NCBI RefSeq assembly: GCF_014197265.1
Contig: NZ_JACIFH010000001.1
Span: 3,162,001 to 3,226,000 of the forward strand
DNA from: Microbacterium invictum
Lineage (GTDB): Bacteria > Actinomycetota > Actinomycetes > Actinomycetales > Microbacteriaceae
Reading direction: 5' to 3'
DNA length: 64,000 bases
Below, piece after piece: positions 26,142 through 34,510 of this stretch. A program made the position numbers and the translations under genes. Below the pieces are notes generated by a model, which was not told the origin of the DNA, ran no database searches, and saw only the letters and a list, made by a program, of their open reading frames with translations. Each line of letters starts with the position of its first letter. Within the stretch, counting starts at the first letter, position 1.

Positions 26142-27011
26142 ATGTCGACGCAGACCCTGCCGCAAGCCCACCCCCCGCGCATCCAGCAGCACCGCCGTTA
26201 TCTCATGTGCCGTCCCGAGCACTTCACCGTCAGCTACCGGATCAATCCGTGGATGGAGCCGGAGCGCCCGACCGACACAGCCAAGGCGATCGCGCAATGG
26301 GAGAAGCTGTACGACGCCTATGTCGCGCTCGGCCACGAGGTCGAGCTGATCGACCCGGTGCCGGGCCTGCCCGACATGGTCTACACCGCCAACGGCGGCT
26401 TCGTCATCGACGGTCGCGCCCTGGGAGTGAAGTTCCGCGTCGGCGAGCGTCGTGGCGAGGAGCGGCCCTTCATGGACTGGTTCGCCGCGCAGGGCTTCGA
26501 CGTCGTCGAGCCCTTCGAAGTGCAGGAGGGGGAGGGCGACTTCCTGCTCGTGGGCGAGACCATCCTCGCCGGCACCGGCTTCCGTTCGGCGGGCGACAGC
26601 CACCGCGAGGTCGCCGAGGTGTTCGACCGGGAGGTCGTCTCGCTGCGCCTGATCGATCCGCGGTTCTACCACCTGGACACCGCGATCGCCGTGCTCGACC
26701 CGGTCGAGGGCGCCGGCGGCGCCCTGCGGGCGAACATCGCCTACCTGCCCACCGCCTTCGACGACGCCTCGCAGCAGACGCTGGCCGAGCGCTTCCCCGA
26801 CGCGATCCGTGTGTCGGATGCCGATGGCGCGGTCTTCGGGCTCAACGCGGCCAGCGACGGCCGCAATGTCTTCATCTCGCCGCGGGCCACCGGCTTCGAC
26901 GCACAGCTGCGCGACCGCGGATACACCCCCGTCCACGTCGACCTGTCGGAGCTGCTGCTCGGCGGCGGTGGGATCAAATGCTGCACGCTCGAACTGAGAG
27001 GGACGCGATGA
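26142..27011 (+). CDS. DDAH-type guanidino hydrolase (dimethylargininase / arginine-modifying family)
   Basis: A 289-residue member of the guanidine-modifying superfamily. Characteristic are LMCRPEHFTVSYRINPWM near the N-terminus, DMVYTANGGFV, the His177 motif FYHLDTAIAVL and the C-terminal catalytic Cys in GGGIKCCTLEL (residues 280/281). Known relatives hydrolyse dimethylarginine to citrulline, or arginine to citrulline or ornithine. ATG 26142 follows GAGGAG. The stop overlaps the rocD start (ATGA), so the two enzymes are coupled: together they would convert an arginine-like substrate to glutamate semialdehyde. Which guanidino compound is used cannot be read from sequence; N-dimethylarginine dimethylaminohydrolase is the usual label. 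Confidence 0.82.
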   Translation: MSTQTLPQAHPPRIQQHRRYLMCRPEHFTVSYRINPWMEPERPTDTAKAIAQWEKLYDAYVALGHEVELIDPVPGLPDMVYTANGGFVIDGRALGVKFRVGERRGEERPFMDWFAAQGFDVVEPFEVQEGEGDFLLVGETILAGTGFRSAGDSHREVAEVFDREVVSLRLIDPRFYHLDTAIAVLDPVEGAGGALRANIAYLPTAFDDASQQTLAERFPDAIRVSDADGAVFGLNAASDGRNVFISPRATGFDAQLRDRGYTPVHVDLSELLLGGGGIKCCTLELRGTR

Positions 27012-28228
27012 CCACGCCCACGCTCGACACGACGACCATCCGCATCATCGACTCCGAAGATGCCCACGTCGCGCACAATTACTCGCCCCTGCCGGTGGTG
27101 GTCGCCCGTGGTGAGGGCTCGTGGGTCACCGACGTCGAGGGCAAGCGCTACCTCGACCTGCTGGCGGCGTACTCCGCCCTGAACTTCGGGCACCGGCATC
27201 CGGCCCTCATCGCCGCCGCCACCGAGCAGCTGGGCCGGCTCACGCTCACCAGCCGGGCGTTCCACAACGACAAGCTCGGCGATTTCGCCGCCGCGCTGGC
27301 CGAGCTGTGCGGCAAGGACCTCGTGCTGCCCATGAACACCGGCGCCGAGGCCGTCGAAACCGGCATCAAGGTCGCCCGGGCCTGGGCGTACCGCGTGAAG
27401 GGCGTCGCCGACGGCAAGGCGACCGTGATCGTCGCGGACGGCAACTTCCACGGCCGCACGACCACGATCGTGAGCTTCAGCGACGATCCGCAGGCCCGAG
27501 AGGACTTCGGCCCGTACACTCCCGGCTTCGTCTCGGTGCCCTACGCCGATGCGGCCGCCATCGAGGCCGCGATCGACGAGAACACCGCCGCGGTGCTGAT
27601 CGAGCCGATCCAGGGCGAGGCGGGCGTCATCATCCCGCCCGAAGGCTACCTGCGCGCCGTCCGCGAGATCTGCGACCGGCACCGCGTGCTGTTCATCGCC
27701 GACGAGATCCAGTCCGGCCTCGGCCGCGTCGGCACCACGTTCGCGTGCGACCGCGAAGGCGTCGTGCCCGACATGTACCTGCTCGGCAAGGCGCTCGGCG
27801 GCGGCATCGTGCCGCTGTCGGCCGTCGTCGCCGACGAGGACGTGCTGGGCGTGCTGCGCCCCGGCGAGCACGGCTCGACCTTCGGCGGCAACCCCCTCGC
27901 CGCGGCCGTGGGCCGTCAGGTCGTCGACATGCTGGCCTCGGGAGAGTTCCAGACCCGCGCACAGGCGCTCGGGGAGCACCTGGCCGCGGGGCTCGAAGAG
28001 CTCGTCGGGCACGGCGTGACCGCGGTCCGCGTCGCGGGCCTGTGGGCCGGCGTCGACATCGACCCGAAGGTCGGAACCGGGCGCCAGGTCGCCGAGAAGC
28101 TCCTGGGTCGCGGGGTGCTCGTCAAAGATACGCACGGCCAGACCGTGCGTATCGCCCCGCCGCTGGTCGTGCGCGCCACCGAGCTGGACTGGGCCGTCGA
28201 GCAGCTGCGCCTCGTGCTCGCCGGCTGA
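27008..28228 (+). CDS. rocD: Ornithine aminotransferase
   Basis: A PLP-dependent class III aminotransferase, 406 residues, converting ornithine + 2-oxoglutarate to glutamate-5-semialdehyde + glutamate. NYSPLPVVVARGEGSWVTDVEG and YLDLLAAYSALNFGHRHP are ornithine-aminotransferase hallmarks. NTGAEAVETGIKVARAWAY, LFIADEIQSGLGRVG and the PLP lysine in YLLGKALGGGIVPLSAV (Lys261) complete the active site. Its start overlaps the DDAH-type gene. The product glutamate semialdehyde is also the intermediate of proline breakdown, so the aldehyde dehydrogenase half of putA at 10534 can finish the pathway. Confidence 0.93.
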   Translation: MTTPTLDTTTIRIIDSEDAHVAHNYSPLPVVVARGEGSWVTDVEGKRYLDLLAAYSALNFGHRHPALIAAATEQLGRLTLTSRAFHNDKLGDFAAALAELCGKDLVLPMNTGAEAVETGIKVARAWAYRVKGVADGKATVIVADGNFHGRTTTIVSFSDDPQAREDFGPYTPGFVSVPYADAAAIEAAIDENTAAVLIEPIQGEAGVIIPPEGYLRAVREICDRHRVLFIADEIQSGLGRVGTTFACDREGVVPDMYLLGKALGGGIVPLSAVVADEDVLGVLRPGEHGSTFGGNPLAAAVGRQVVDMLASGEFQTRAQALGEHLAAGLEELVGHGVTAVRVAGLWAGVDIDPKVGTGRQVAEKLLGRGVLVKDTHGQTVRIAPPLVVRATELDWAVEQLRLVLAG

Positions 28229-28298
28229 CGTCCCGGCATCGGCTCGTCGGCTCGCGTCGAACGGCGCGCAGGCCGGGGCGGTGACGGGCACAGGGTCG

Positions 28299-28332
28299 AG
28301 CGCCGCGAGGAGCGCCCATACCTCCCGGCGCT
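28299..28332. terminator. Bidirectional terminator hairpin after rocD
   Basis: AGCGCCG-C-GAGG (28299-28310) pairs with CCTC-C-CGGCGCT (28321-28332) around a single C-C mismatch, loop 10 nt, between convergent genes. Confidence 0.6.
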
Positions 28333-28350
28333 CAGCACCGCGGCGGGACA

Positions 28351-29961
28351 TCAGGCGACGGTGACGCCGATCTGGTGCCACCCGGTCGCCCCGTCGGGCA
28401 CGACCGGCGCGTGCTCTCCGGTCTGCGTCTGGCCGCGGGCGTTGATCGCGCGGCAGCGCACCGTGTGCGTTCCGGTCGTCGCCGTCCACGGCATGCTCCA
28501 CTGCACCCACGTGTCGTCCGAGATCGCCGTGGCGAGAGTCGCCGGCATCCATTCGCCGTCATCGATCTGCACCTCGACCGCGGCGATCCCGACGTGCTGC
28601 TGCCACGCCACGCCCGCGACCACGGTGTCGCCGGCGGAGATCTGCCGGCCGCTGCGGGGCACGTCGATGCGCGACTGCAGCTTGATCGGCCCGCGCTCTG
28701 ACCAGCCGCGATCGGTCCAGTACGCCCGCGCGGCGTCGAACCGCGTGACCTGCAGCTCGGTGACCCACTTCGTCGCCGACACGTAGCCGTAGAGGCCCGG
28801 GACGACCATGCGCACCGGGAATCCATGCTCGGCAGGAAGCGGTTCGCCGTTCATCCCGACCGCGAGGATCGCGTTGCGCTCGTCGGTGAGCGCTTCGAGC
28901 GGGGTGGATGCCGTGAATCCATCGACCGAACGCGACAGCACCATGTCGGCGCCGGAGTCCGGCCCGGCCTGTCGGAGCAGCTCGCGGATCGGATAGCCGA
29001 GCCACACCGCGTTGCCGATGAGGGTGCCGCCGACCTCGTTCGACACGCATGCGAGGGTCGTGACGCTCTCCTGCAGCGGCAGCGCGAGCAGTTCGTCCCA
29101 CGTGATCACGACCTCGCGGGCGACCATGCCGTGGATGCGCAGCGACCAGGCGTGCGGGTCGACATCGGGCACCAGCAGGGCGGTGTCGATGCGGTAGAAC
29201 TCGGCGTTGGGGGTGATGACCGGTGCGAGATCCGGGATGCCGAGGTCCGCAGTCGCCGGGATGGGAGCCGCCGTCTGTGCGGGGCGGGGCAGGGCGATCG
29301 CCTCCCGCACGGCCGAGGCCGCCTGTCGCCCGGCCTGCAGGGCCCAGCCGCCGAGCGCGGCGATGACCCCGGCGCCCGCCGCGACCCCCGACCAGAGGAG
29401 GAACCCGCGCCGGTCGAGTCCGGTGCCCCGCTCGGCTGAGGCCGGATCGGGCGCGGCCGGCGCTACGTCCGGGTTCCCATCCGCCGGGTCGGCCCGGACG
29501 AACGGCGCTGCGTGCGCGGCAGCCCGTGCGCACCGCCGCGCGAGCGGGCCGAGCGCGGCCGCCGCCACCACGCCTGCCACCGCCGACGGGATCCACGCCA
29601 TGCCGGTCGCATCGGGGCGGGTCGAGGCGACGACCGCACCCACGAGGCCCAGCCCCACCACGAGCACGCGCCCCCACGGCGGCACCCGGACCTCGAGCAG
29701 CCCGGCGATCGCGGCGACCACGACGAGGACGACCACCACGCCGGCGATGAGCGCGAGCTTGTCAGCGGTGCCGAACAGGCCGATCGCGGCATCCTTCGCC
29801 CAGGGCGGGGCGAGGTCGATCAGTGCGGCGCCCATCGAGGCGATCGGGCTCGCGGTCGGCAGCGCGAGCGCCGCGACCAGTTCGCCCGCGCCCGCGCCGA
29901 GAGCGACCGCGGCCACCCCCGCCCAGGCGGAGGCGGCGACACTCGCAGACCTCGTCGCCAC
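28351..29961 (-). CDS. Membrane-anchored sulfite-oxidase-like molybdopterin oxidoreductase
   Basis: A 536-residue protein. Four or five N-terminal transmembrane helices (within residues 8-145) are followed by RRGFLLWSGVAAGAGVIAALGGWA, which resembles a Tat-type or further membrane segment. The catalytic domain then binds molybdopterin: PNAEFYRIDTALLVPDVDP, the Mo ligand Cys305 in VTTLACVSNEVGG, and MVVPGLYGYVSATKWVTELQ. A C-terminal Mo-co dimerisation domain ends the protein (DDTWVQWSMPWTATTGTHTV). The active site faces outside. The substrate is unknown; relatives include sulfite oxidase and YedY. It is a single gene with no cytochrome partner in view. Confidence 0.87.
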   Translation of the reverse strand: MATRSASVAASAWAGVAAVALGAGAGELVAALALPTASPIASMGAALIDLAPPWAKDAAIGLFGTADKLALIAGVVVVLVVVAAIAGLLEVRVPPWGRVLVVGLGLVGAVVASTRPDATGMAWIPSAVAGVVAAAALGPLARRCARAAAHAAPFVRADPADGNPDVAPAAPDPASAERGTGLDRRGFLLWSGVAAGAGVIAALGGWALQAGRQAASAVREAIALPRPAQTAAPIPATADLGIPDLAPVITPNAEFYRIDTALLVPDVDPHAWSLRIHGMVAREVVITWDELLALPLQESVTTLACVSNEVGGTLIGNAVWLGYPIRELLRQAGPDSGADMVLSRSVDGFTASTPLEALTDERNAILAVGMNGEPLPAEHGFPVRMVVPGLYGYVSATKWVTELQVTRFDAARAYWTDRGWSERGPIKLQSRIDVPRSGRQISAGDTVVAGVAWQQHVGIAAVEVQIDDGEWMPATLATAISDDTWVQWSMPWTATTGTHTVRCRAINARGQTQTGEHAPVVPDGATGWHQIGVTVA

Positions 29962-30008
29962 GGCCTCAGAGTACGCCCGCCGGTCGGCTGGCCCGCGGAC
30001 GGGCGGCG

Positions 30009-30149
30009 TCAGGCCGGCGGCGCGTCAGGGTCGAGCGTCGCGAGGGTGTCCTGCTCGACGGCGTTGTCCGCGTCCAGTTCTTCCTCAGTGGTCTCGTCGC
30101 CACCCAGCGGGGCGTCGTCGTCGGCGTCGGACGGTCGGTGATCGCTCAT
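30009..30149 (-). CDS. Small acidic protein, 46 residues
   Basis: Translation gives a 46-residue, very acidic protein (SDADDDAPLGGDETTEEELD and further D/E). The ATG at 30149 is preceded by a TACCGT -10 box with 6 nt spacing, matching the leaderless promoters elsewhere in the window. There is no recognisable domain; it is probably intrinsically disordered. It lies between the molybdoenzyme and the MFS genes, all on the minus strand. The function is unknown. Confidence 0.5.
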   Translation of the reverse strand: MSDHRPSDADDDAPLGGDETTEEELDADNAVEQDTLATLDPDAPPA

Positions 30150-30155
30150 GCGACC

Positions 30156-30161
30156 ACGGTA
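30156..30161 (-). promoter_or_regulatory. Leaderless -10 box for the small acidic protein
   Basis: TACCGT on the minus strand, 6 nt before ATG 30149. Confidence 0.4.
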
Positions 30162-30198
30162 GGCGCCGGGTACGCCGTGCGGTAGATGCGCGGGTGTC

Positions 30199-31530
30199 CT
30201 ACCGGTCGCTCGGCACGCGGATCGGCGTCGTCGCCGCGATCTCGTCGCTGAACTCCTCGGGCGGGGTGCGCACGACCCAGATCGGCTGGGTCTCGTCGAC
30301 GGTCAGCCGGAAGCGGTGTTCCGGATCGCGGTGCAGCCGGCCCGAGAACATGAGCCAGCCCAGCCCTATCGCGCAGGCGACCAGGCCTGCGACGCCCCCG
30401 AGCTGGATCGCCGCGCGCGGCCCGAATTGCTCGGCGACCCAACCGGCGATCGGCGCGCCGAACGGCGTCGACCCCATGATGACGGCCATGTAGACCGCCA
30501 TGACGCGGCCGCGCACGGCGACGTCGGTGGTGGTCTGCACATATCCGTTGGCGGTGGTCATCATCGTCACGGTGAAGAAACCGACCGAGGTCAGCAGGAG
30601 CGCGTAGAGCAGGTAGGTGGGCATGACCGACGAGACGAGGGATGCCACGCCGAACCCGCCGGCGGCGAACATGATCACGCGCATCCGGGCGCGCTCACGG
30701 CGGGCGGCCAGCAGCGCACCGGCCAGCGATCCGATGGCCAGCACCGAGCTGAGCAGCCCGTAGCCGTCGGCATCCCGCCCGAACTCGAGCGCCATCGTCG
30801 ATGCGAAGATCGGGAAGTTCATGCCGAACGCACCGACGATGAACACGATGACGAACGTCACCCGCAGGTCGGGCCGCCGCCAGACGTAGCGGAAGCCGTC
30901 GGCGATGCGCTGCGCCCCGGTGGCGCGCACGCGGGGGACGAGCTCGTCGGTGCGCATCATGAACAGGGCCACGAGCATCGCCAGGAACGTCGCGGCGTTG
31001 ATGATGAACACCCAGCCGGTGCCGACGACGACGATCAGCACGCCGCCGACGGCCGGGCCGATCAGGCGGGCCATGTTGAAGGATGCCGAGTTGAGCGCGA
31101 CGGCATTCGAGGCGTTCTCACGTGAGACGACGTCGGTCACGAATGCCTGGCGGGCCGGGCTGTCGAACGCGTTCGCAATGCCGAACAGCAGGGCGAACCC
31201 GAACATGAGCGGCAGCGTCATGACATCCATCAGCAGCAGCACGCCCACCGCGATGGCGAGCAGCAGCAGGACACCCTGGGTCGCGAACAGGATCTTTCGT
31301 CGGTCGAACCGGTCGGCGACCCAGCCTGTCGCACCTACCAGCACCAGCGGGGGACCGAACTGCAGCGCCATGGTCACACCCATCGCGGTCGCGTTGTTGT
31401 CGGTCAACTCGGTCAGCACGACCCAGTCCTGCGCGGTGGACTGCATCCACCCGCCGATGTTCGAGACGAGGGCGCCGATGAACCAGACGCGGTAGTTGAA
31501 CAGGCCGAGCGAGCGGAACATCGCCTTCAT
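30199..31530 (-). CDS. MFS transporter (MFS_3 / EntS-like exporter)
   Basis: A 443-residue secondary transporter with 12 predicted membrane segments. VADRFDRRKILFATQ is the conserved loop 2-3 motif A of the major facilitator superfamily, and DSPARQAFVTDVVSRENASNAVALNSASFN is typical of the MFS_3 (enterobactin/antibiotic exporter-like) group. It is a clear paralogue of the transporter at 39916, with long identical stretches. The start ATG 31530 has GGAGG 9 nt upstream. Its promoter contains a TTAGC-N3-GCTAA site also found at the MarR promoter of the paralogue, so the same MarR protein may control both. The substrate is unknown; drug or toxin export is an inference. Confidence 0.87.
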   Translation of the reverse strand: MKAMFRSLGLFNYRVWFIGALVSNIGGWMQSTAQDWVVLTELTDNNATAMGVTMALQFGPPLVLVGATGWVADRFDRRKILFATQGVLLLLAIAVGVLLLMDVMTLPLMFGFALLFGIANAFDSPARQAFVTDVVSRENASNAVALNSASFNMARLIGPAVGGVLIVVVGTGWVFIINAATFLAMLVALFMMRTDELVPRVRATGAQRIADGFRYVWRRPDLRVTFVIVFIVGAFGMNFPIFASTMALEFGRDADGYGLLSSVLAIGSLAGALLAARRERARMRVIMFAAGGFGVASLVSSVMPTYLLYALLLTSVGFFTVTMMTTANGYVQTTTDVAVRGRVMAVYMAVIMGSTPFGAPIAGWVAEQFGPRAAIQLGGVAGLVACAIGLGWLMFSGRLHRDPEHRFRLTVDETQPIWVVRTPPEEFSDEIAATTPIRVPSDR

Positions 31531-31554
31531 GCAACAGCCTCCATACGGGGAGAC

Positions 31555-31583
31555 AGTCTACCTCGTTAGCTTTGCTAAGTAAA
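31555..31583 (-). promoter_or_regulatory. MFS promoter with MarR-type operator in the spacer
   Basis: On the minus strand: -35 TTTACT (31578-31583), 17-nt spacer, -10 TAGACT (31555-31560). The spacer contains the perfect inverted repeat TTAGCTTTGCTAA (31566-31578). The layout is the same as at 41704-41732. Confidence 0.65.
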
Positions 31584-31595
31584 TTTCTCTTCGGT

Positions 31596-32630
31596 CTATC
31601 GAGGGATGCCGGCGGCCAGCTCCGCGAACACCTCGGCCGCCTCATCGAGCCGCGCCAGCGGTGCACCCTGCCCCGCCCACAGTGACTGCAGGTCACCGCG
31701 TCCGAGCCGGTTCGCCTCGGCGCGCAGCGCCCCGACGACCCAGCTCTGCGCGGGGAACGGCGCGATCGCGCCGCCGGACTCGATGGTCTCGATGAGGCGG
31801 TTGGCGACGCCGCGCGCGAGCCTTCCGGTCGCCGCGCGCGTGAGGACCGTGTCGTCTGCGGCGATGCGGCCGAGAGCTTCACGGTGGGCCGCGCTCGCGG
31901 CCGACTGCCGGGTGCGCAGGAAGGCGGTGCCGACCTGCACGCCCGCCGCGCCCAGCGCGAACGCCGCAGCGACGCCCCGCCGGTCGGCGATGCCGCCCGC
32001 GGCGATCACCGGCACGTCCACGGCGTCGACCACCTGCGGTACGAGCGCGAACGTCCCGACCAGCGAACGCTCGGCCTCGCCCAGGAAGCTGATGCGATGC
32101 CCGGCGGCCTCGAAGCCGCTCGCGACGACGGCGTCGGCGCCGGCGGCCTCGACCGCGCGCGCTTCGGCGACCGTGGTCGCACCGCCGACCACGCGGATCC
32201 CGCGGGCGTGCGCCGCGTCGACGACGTCAGGCCCCGGCATCCCGTACACGCAGCTGAGCACGGCCGGTCGCGCCTCGAGGATCGCCTCGAGATGTTCGTC
32301 GATGTCGACGAGGAACCGCTCGGGCTGCCCGGACGGCGCCGCGATGCCGAGCTCGTCGTACAGCGGCAGCGCCGCCTCGGCCGCTTGGGTCGTGTCGACC
32401 TGGCCGGGCCGTGCCTCATCGCCGATCGGGATCCACACGTTGAGCGCGAACGGCCGATCGGTCGCCGCCCGCAGCTGCGCCGCGGTCTCGGCGATGCGCT
32501 CAGCGCCGTAGCCGTACAGGCCGTACGAGCCGAGCCCGCCGGCGTTGCTCACGGCGGCGGTCAGCTCCACGGAGGACATGCCGCCGAAGGGGCCCAGGAC
32601 GATCGGAGTGTCGAGGTCGAGATGAGTCAT
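31596..32630 (-). CDS. Nitronate monooxygenase / NPD-family flavin oxidoreductase
   Basis: An FMN-dependent TIM-barrel protein, 344 residues, of the 2-nitropropane dioxygenase family, oxidising alkyl nitronates or acting as an NAD(P)H-flavin oxidoreductase. TPIVLGPFGGMSSVELTAAVSNAGGLGSYG is the N-terminal signature. DAVVASGFEAAGHR holds the family GxEAGGH-type active-site motif with His, and VIAAGGIADRRGVAAAFALGAAGVQVGTAFL binds the FMN phosphate. ATG 32630 (MTHLDLDTPIVLGP) is chosen over longer frames because it begins at the first strand. Its 3' end lies about 13 bp from the MFS operator. A role in nitronate detoxification is inferred from the family. Confidence 0.88.
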   Translation of the reverse strand: MTHLDLDTPIVLGPFGGMSSVELTAAVSNAGGLGSYGLYGYGAERIAETAAQLRAATDRPFALNVWIPIGDEARPGQVDTTQAAEAALPLYDELGIAAPSGQPERFLVDIDEHLEAILEARPAVLSCVYGMPGPDVVDAAHARGIRVVGGATTVAEARAVEAAGADAVVASGFEAAGHRISFLGEAERSLVGTFALVPQVVDAVDVPVIAAGGIADRRGVAAAFALGAAGVQVGTAFLRTRQSAASAAHREALGRIAADDTVLTRAATGRLARGVANRLIETIESGGAIAPFPAQSWVVGALRAEANRLGRGDLQSLWAGQGAPLARLDEAAEVFAELAAGIPR

Positions 32631-32689
32631 GGTTCCAGCATGCGCTCGTGCCGACCCCGGCATCCGTCACATTTCAGCGGGAATCGGAC

Positions 32690-32915
32690 AGATCTCTCGG
32701 GGCGCCCGCTGTACGCCGGGGCCGTCCGCCGCATGATGCTCGACGGGCTCGACGCCGACGGCGTGGACGATCTGGCGCGGCTGACCTACGGCATCCTGGC
32801 CCCGCTCGATCCCGATCGCCGGCTCACCGTGACCGCCGACGGACCGGAGTGCGCGGCCGATCCGGAGCCCGCCGCGTGCGCCGCCGACCCTCAGCCCGTC
32901 GCCGCACCATCGTGA
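32690..32915 (+). pseudogene. Possible remnant of a MarR-type regulator C-terminus
   Basis: The frame reads AVRRMMLDGLDADGVDDLAR and then LTYGILAPLDPDRRL, resembling the last helix pair of MarR regulators, but no DNA-binding domain or start precedes it within the 60 bases after the divergent NPD start. It is probably a decayed fragment, or a fortuitous frame; the evidence is a resemblance over about 40 residues. The following 182 bases (32916-33097) show nothing I can support. Confidence 0.35.
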
Positions 32916-33097
32916 CCTGACGAGCTCGTCCGCTGCGCTGACAACCCCCGCTGACTCACACCGCGAGCAGCTCCGGACTTTTGTCCTGTCAGATGACTCG
33001 TCGCCGGTGGCGGCGATGCGTGGCGCCGCTCGGACCAGTCGAGCCGCGCTCCGGAACCCTAGGCGCTATCGCCATCGACGCTGCCCCCGTCACGCGC

Positions 33098-34510
33098 TCA
33101 CCCGCGCGGCTCGTAGCGCTCGGGTGCGAACGCGGCGGCCACGGCGGCGCGGAGCGTCTCGAGCGTGGCATCCGGCCCGAACCAGCCGTGCGCGCGCGCC
33201 TGCACGAGCACGTTTCCCAGCGCGGTCGCTTCGACCGGCCCCGCCAGCACCGGCAGTGTGGACCGGTCGGCGGTCGCCTGGCACAGCAGTCGGTTCAGCG
33301 ATCCGCCGCCGACGATGTGCACGACGTCGATGGGGCGGTCGGCCAGCCGTCCGGCCGTGGCGACGGCGTCGGCGAACGCTTGCGCGATGCTCTCCACGAT
33401 GGTGCGCGTGAAGGCGGCGCGCGTGGCCGGCACGGCGGCACCCGAGGACTCGAGGACGGCGGCGATGCGCGCGGGCATGTCTCCGGGGGCTGACAGGCTC
33501 GGGTCGTTGGCGTCGAAGAGGGGGATGTCACCGGGGGTGGATGCCGCGGCATCCAGCAGCTCGGGCAGGTCGATCGACGCGCCGTCCTCGGCTTCCCACG
33601 CGCGCACCGACTCGCTCAGCAGCCACAGCCCCGTCACGTTGTGGAGGAAACGGACCCGGCCGTCGACGCCGCCTTCGTTCGTGAAGTTGGCCTCGCGGGC
33701 TGCGTCGGTGACCTGCGGGCGGTCGAGTTCGAGTCCCACCAGGCCCCACGTGCCGCACGAGATGTAGGCCGAGTCGGGGGTGCTGAGGGGTGCGGCGACG
33801 ACGGCGGAGGCGGTGTCGTGCGAGCCGACCACGATGACGTCGAGCTCGGCACCGATGTGCTCGGCGGCGGCACCGCGGATCGGGCCGAGGTGCGTACCCG
33901 GATCGACGAGGCGGGGGAGCAGCCGCTCCGGAATGTCGAGCGCATCGAGCAGTTCGGTGTCCCACGCGCCCGTGCGCACGTCGACGAGGCCGGTCGTGGA
34001 GGCGTTGGTGCGCTCGGCGACCTGGACGCCGGTGAGCAGGAACGCGACGAGATCGGGGATCAGCAGCGACGCGTCGGCGTCTGCGAGACCCCGATCGATC
34101 GCGTACTGGTACAGCGTGTTGAACGGCAGGAACTGCAGGCCGTTGCGGCGGTACAGGTCGGCGAACGGCGTGACGGCGTGCACCTTGCGCACGCCGTCGG
34201 CGCACCGCTCGTCGCGATAGTGGAACGGCTCACCGAGCAGGCGCCCGTCGCCGACCAGGCCGTAGTCCACGGCCCACGAGTCGATGCCGACGCTCGCGAT
34301 GGCCGGCTCGCGGGCGAACGCCTCACGGAGCCCATCGCCGATGTGGCGATACAGCGCGGTGAAGTCCCAGTGCAGGCCGTCCGGCCCCGCCACGGGACCG
34401 TTCGGGAACCGCGCGACCGGCTCGAGCCGCAGCTCGCCGTCGCCGACGTAGCCGATCATGACCCGGCCGCTGGTCGCACCCAGATCGACCGCGGCGACTG
34501 CGCGCGTCAT
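33098..34510 (-). CDS. rhaB: Rhamnulokinase
   Basis: ATP-dependent kinase of L-rhamnulose, 470 residues, FGGY family. The N-terminal phosphate-binding motif is AAVDLGATSGRVMIG, followed by GIDSWAVDYGLV. The second half holds IVVGSHDTASAVVAAP and the family signature SAYISCGTWGLVGLEL. Near the C-terminus lies IVGGGSLNRLLCQATAD. The start overlaps the rhaD stop (ATGA), so it is the last gene of the rhaM-rhaI-rhaD-rhaB operon. It makes rhamnulose-1-phosphate for the aldolase encoded just upstream. Confidence 0.95.
   Translation of the reverse strand: MTRAVAAVDLGATSGRVMIGYVGDGELRLEPVARFPNGPVAGPDGLHWDFTALYRHIGDGLREAFAREPAIASVGIDSWAVDYGLVGDGRLLGEPFHYRDERCADGVRKVHAVTPFADLYRRNGLQFLPFNTLYQYAIDRGLADADASLLIPDLVAFLLTGVQVAERTNASTTGLVDVRTGAWDTELLDALDIPERLLPRLVDPGTHLGPIRGAAAEHIGAELDVIVVGSHDTASAVVAAPLSTPDSAYISCGTWGLVGLELDRPQVTDAAREANFTNEGGVDGRVRFLHNVTGLWLLSESVRAWEAEDGASIDLPELLDAAASTPGDIPLFDANDPSLSAPGDMPARIAAVLESSGAAVPATRAAFTRTIVESIAQAFADAVATAGRLADRPIDVVHIVGGGSLNRLLCQATADRSTLPVLAGPVEATALGNVLVQARAHGWFGPDATLETLRAAVAAAFAPERYEPRG

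Noticed and set aside
26741..28552. Antisense open frame of about 600 codons across rocD
   Set aside because: Same GC-driven shadow effect. The sense strand encodes two complete enzymes with catalytic residues.
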